Below, piece after piece: positions 43,569 to 44,235 of a DNA stretch of 44,235 bases (its first letter is position 1; every line of letters starts with the position of its first letter). The position numbers and the translations under genes were made by a program. The notes under the pieces were generated by a model that was not told where the DNA came from, searched no databases, and saw only the letters and a list, made by a program, of their open reading frames with translations. The DNA lies in NCBI GenBank assembly GCA_020719775.1, contig DYPS01000010.1:1-44235 (forward strand), written 5' to 3'. Source of the DNA: Desulfosporosinus sp. GTDB taxonomy: Bacteria > Campylobacterota > Campylobacteria > Campylobacterales > Arcobacteraceae.

Positions 43569-44235
43569 ATGTCTAGTATTTTTCAATCATCAATCTTAAG
43601 AAGCTTTCCACAAGATGAAAGTAAAATAGCTCAAAGATGGGCTTCTTATCAAGATTATATAACCAAAATTGAGTTTATCAAATCTGTCAAAGAGGAGAAA
43701 TATCAAGATGGATTTCTCAAAGATATCTTTGAAAACTGTTTGGGTTACACACTTGATAGCTCAAACCCTCAAAATTTCAATCTTGAAAGAGAAAAGAAAA
43801 ATGAAACAGACGGGAAAAAAGCCGATGGTGTTATCATTTTAAACTCCGAAGTGGTTGGAGTCATCGAACTCAAAGACCAAAAAACCAAAAATCTTGACCA
43901 AATAGAAGCCCAAGCATTTAACTATCATCTCTCGCATAGCAAAAGTAAATATATCATCATCTCAAATTTTGATGAGTTACGATTTTATATTGATAAGAAA
44001 ACTGCTTATGAGAAATTTAGCCTTTTTGGTTTGAGTTATGATGAGTTTAAAAAACTCCATCTACTCCTTAGTTTTGAGAGTATCAAAGAGGATATTCCAC
44101 TCAAACTCAAAGAGAAATCTTCCAATTTTGAAGCTGAGATAAGTAAACAACTCTACAAAGATTTTAGTGCATTTAGAACTCATCTTTTTGAAAATATTGT
44201 CAAAAACAATGACCAAATAGACAAATCAACACTTC
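43569..44235 (+). CDS. N-terminal part of a probable type IIG (Eco57I-like) restriction-modification enzyme, cut by the window edge
   Basis: The first 222 residues hold a PD-(D/E)XK nuclease core: Asp86 in KADGVII, Glu100 and Lys102 in GVIELKD, then QIEAQAFNYH, a QxxxY-like element. Next come IIISNFDELRFY and a helical segment leading to the expected methyltransferase domain. This is the layout of the nuclease end of single-chain type IIG enzymes. It continues past the window, so the methylase and target-recognition parts cannot be seen. Codons ending in C (ATC, CTC, TCC, GAC) are much commoner than in neighbours, a sign of transfer. There is no strong ribosome site. Confidence 0.75.
   Translation, partial: MSSIFQSSILRSFPQDESKIAQRWASYQDYITKIEFIKSVKEEKYQDGFLKDIFENCLGYTLDSSNPQNFNLEREKKNETDGKKADGVIILNSEVVGVIELKDQKTKNLDQIEAQAFNYHLSHSKSKYIIISNFDELRFYIDKKTAYEKFSLFGLSYDEFKKLHLLLSFESIKEDIPLKLKEKSSNFEAEISKQLYKDFSAFRTHLFENIVKNNDQIDKSTL

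Overview
This window looks like part of the chromosome of a low-GC Campylobacterota (epsilonproteobacterial) species, most likely from the Arcobacter group. The reasons are the strong AT bias, the protein sequences of RpoB, RpoC, MraY and the ribosomal proteins, the absence of an rpmD (L30) gene between rpsE and rplO, and rpoB and rpoC that are separate but overlapping (they are fused in Helicobacter and Wolinella). The species was not determined.

Layout. (1) 1-5000: an FAD oxidoreductase and a Gph-type HAD phosphatase (minus strand), a decayed IS200-like/RAYT transposase remnant, a YeiH-family membrane transporter, then an orphan P-loop ATPase with rnhB (minus strand). (2) 5077-15998: a consensus sigma-70 promoter drives one long operon with the S10 and spc genes rpsJ-rplCDWB-rpsS-rplV-rpsC-rplP-rpmC-rpsQ-rplNXE-rpsNH-rplFR-rpsE-rplO-secY-map-infA. 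It ends in two U-tailed hairpins. The alpha operon (rpmJ, rpsMKD, rpoA, rplQ) does not follow. (3) 16000-24905: an uncharacterised small protein, a MetF-like reductase, a DUF234-like protein, and a peptidoglycan-themed divergent block: minus-strand gpmI, ABC ATPase and PBP1A against plus-strand mraY and murD. (4) 24987-39125: five tRNA genes (Phe, Thr, Tyr, Gly, Thr) lead into tuf-rpmG-tRNA(Trp)-secE-nusG-rplKAJL-rpoBC. The block Thr(TGT)-Tyr-Gly-Thr(GGT)-tuf has the same order as E. coli thrU-tyrU-glyT-thrT-tufB. (5) 39123-43560: minus-strand PIN-PhoH and HD-phosphohydrolase genes in one transcription unit, then a U32 peptidase-family (TrhP-like) gene. (6) From 43569 to the edge: the N-terminal part of a probable type IIG (Eco57I-like) restriction-modification enzyme with codon use unlike its neighbours.

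Most of the window is core housekeeping DNA: translation, transcription, protein export and wall synthesis. I found no clearly new system. The most interesting non-coding signal is a set of strong intercistronic hairpins without U-tracts in the tuf-rpoB operon (tRNA-Thr/tuf, rpmG/tRNA-Trp, nusG/rplK, rplL/rpoB). They lie beside a recognisable L10 leader, a candidate L1 operator and a U-tailed rplL-rpoB attenuator. The best protein leads are the adjacent PIN-PhoH and HD genes, the unknown protein at 16172, the ATPase-less DUF234-like protein and the restriction-modification gene at the right edge.
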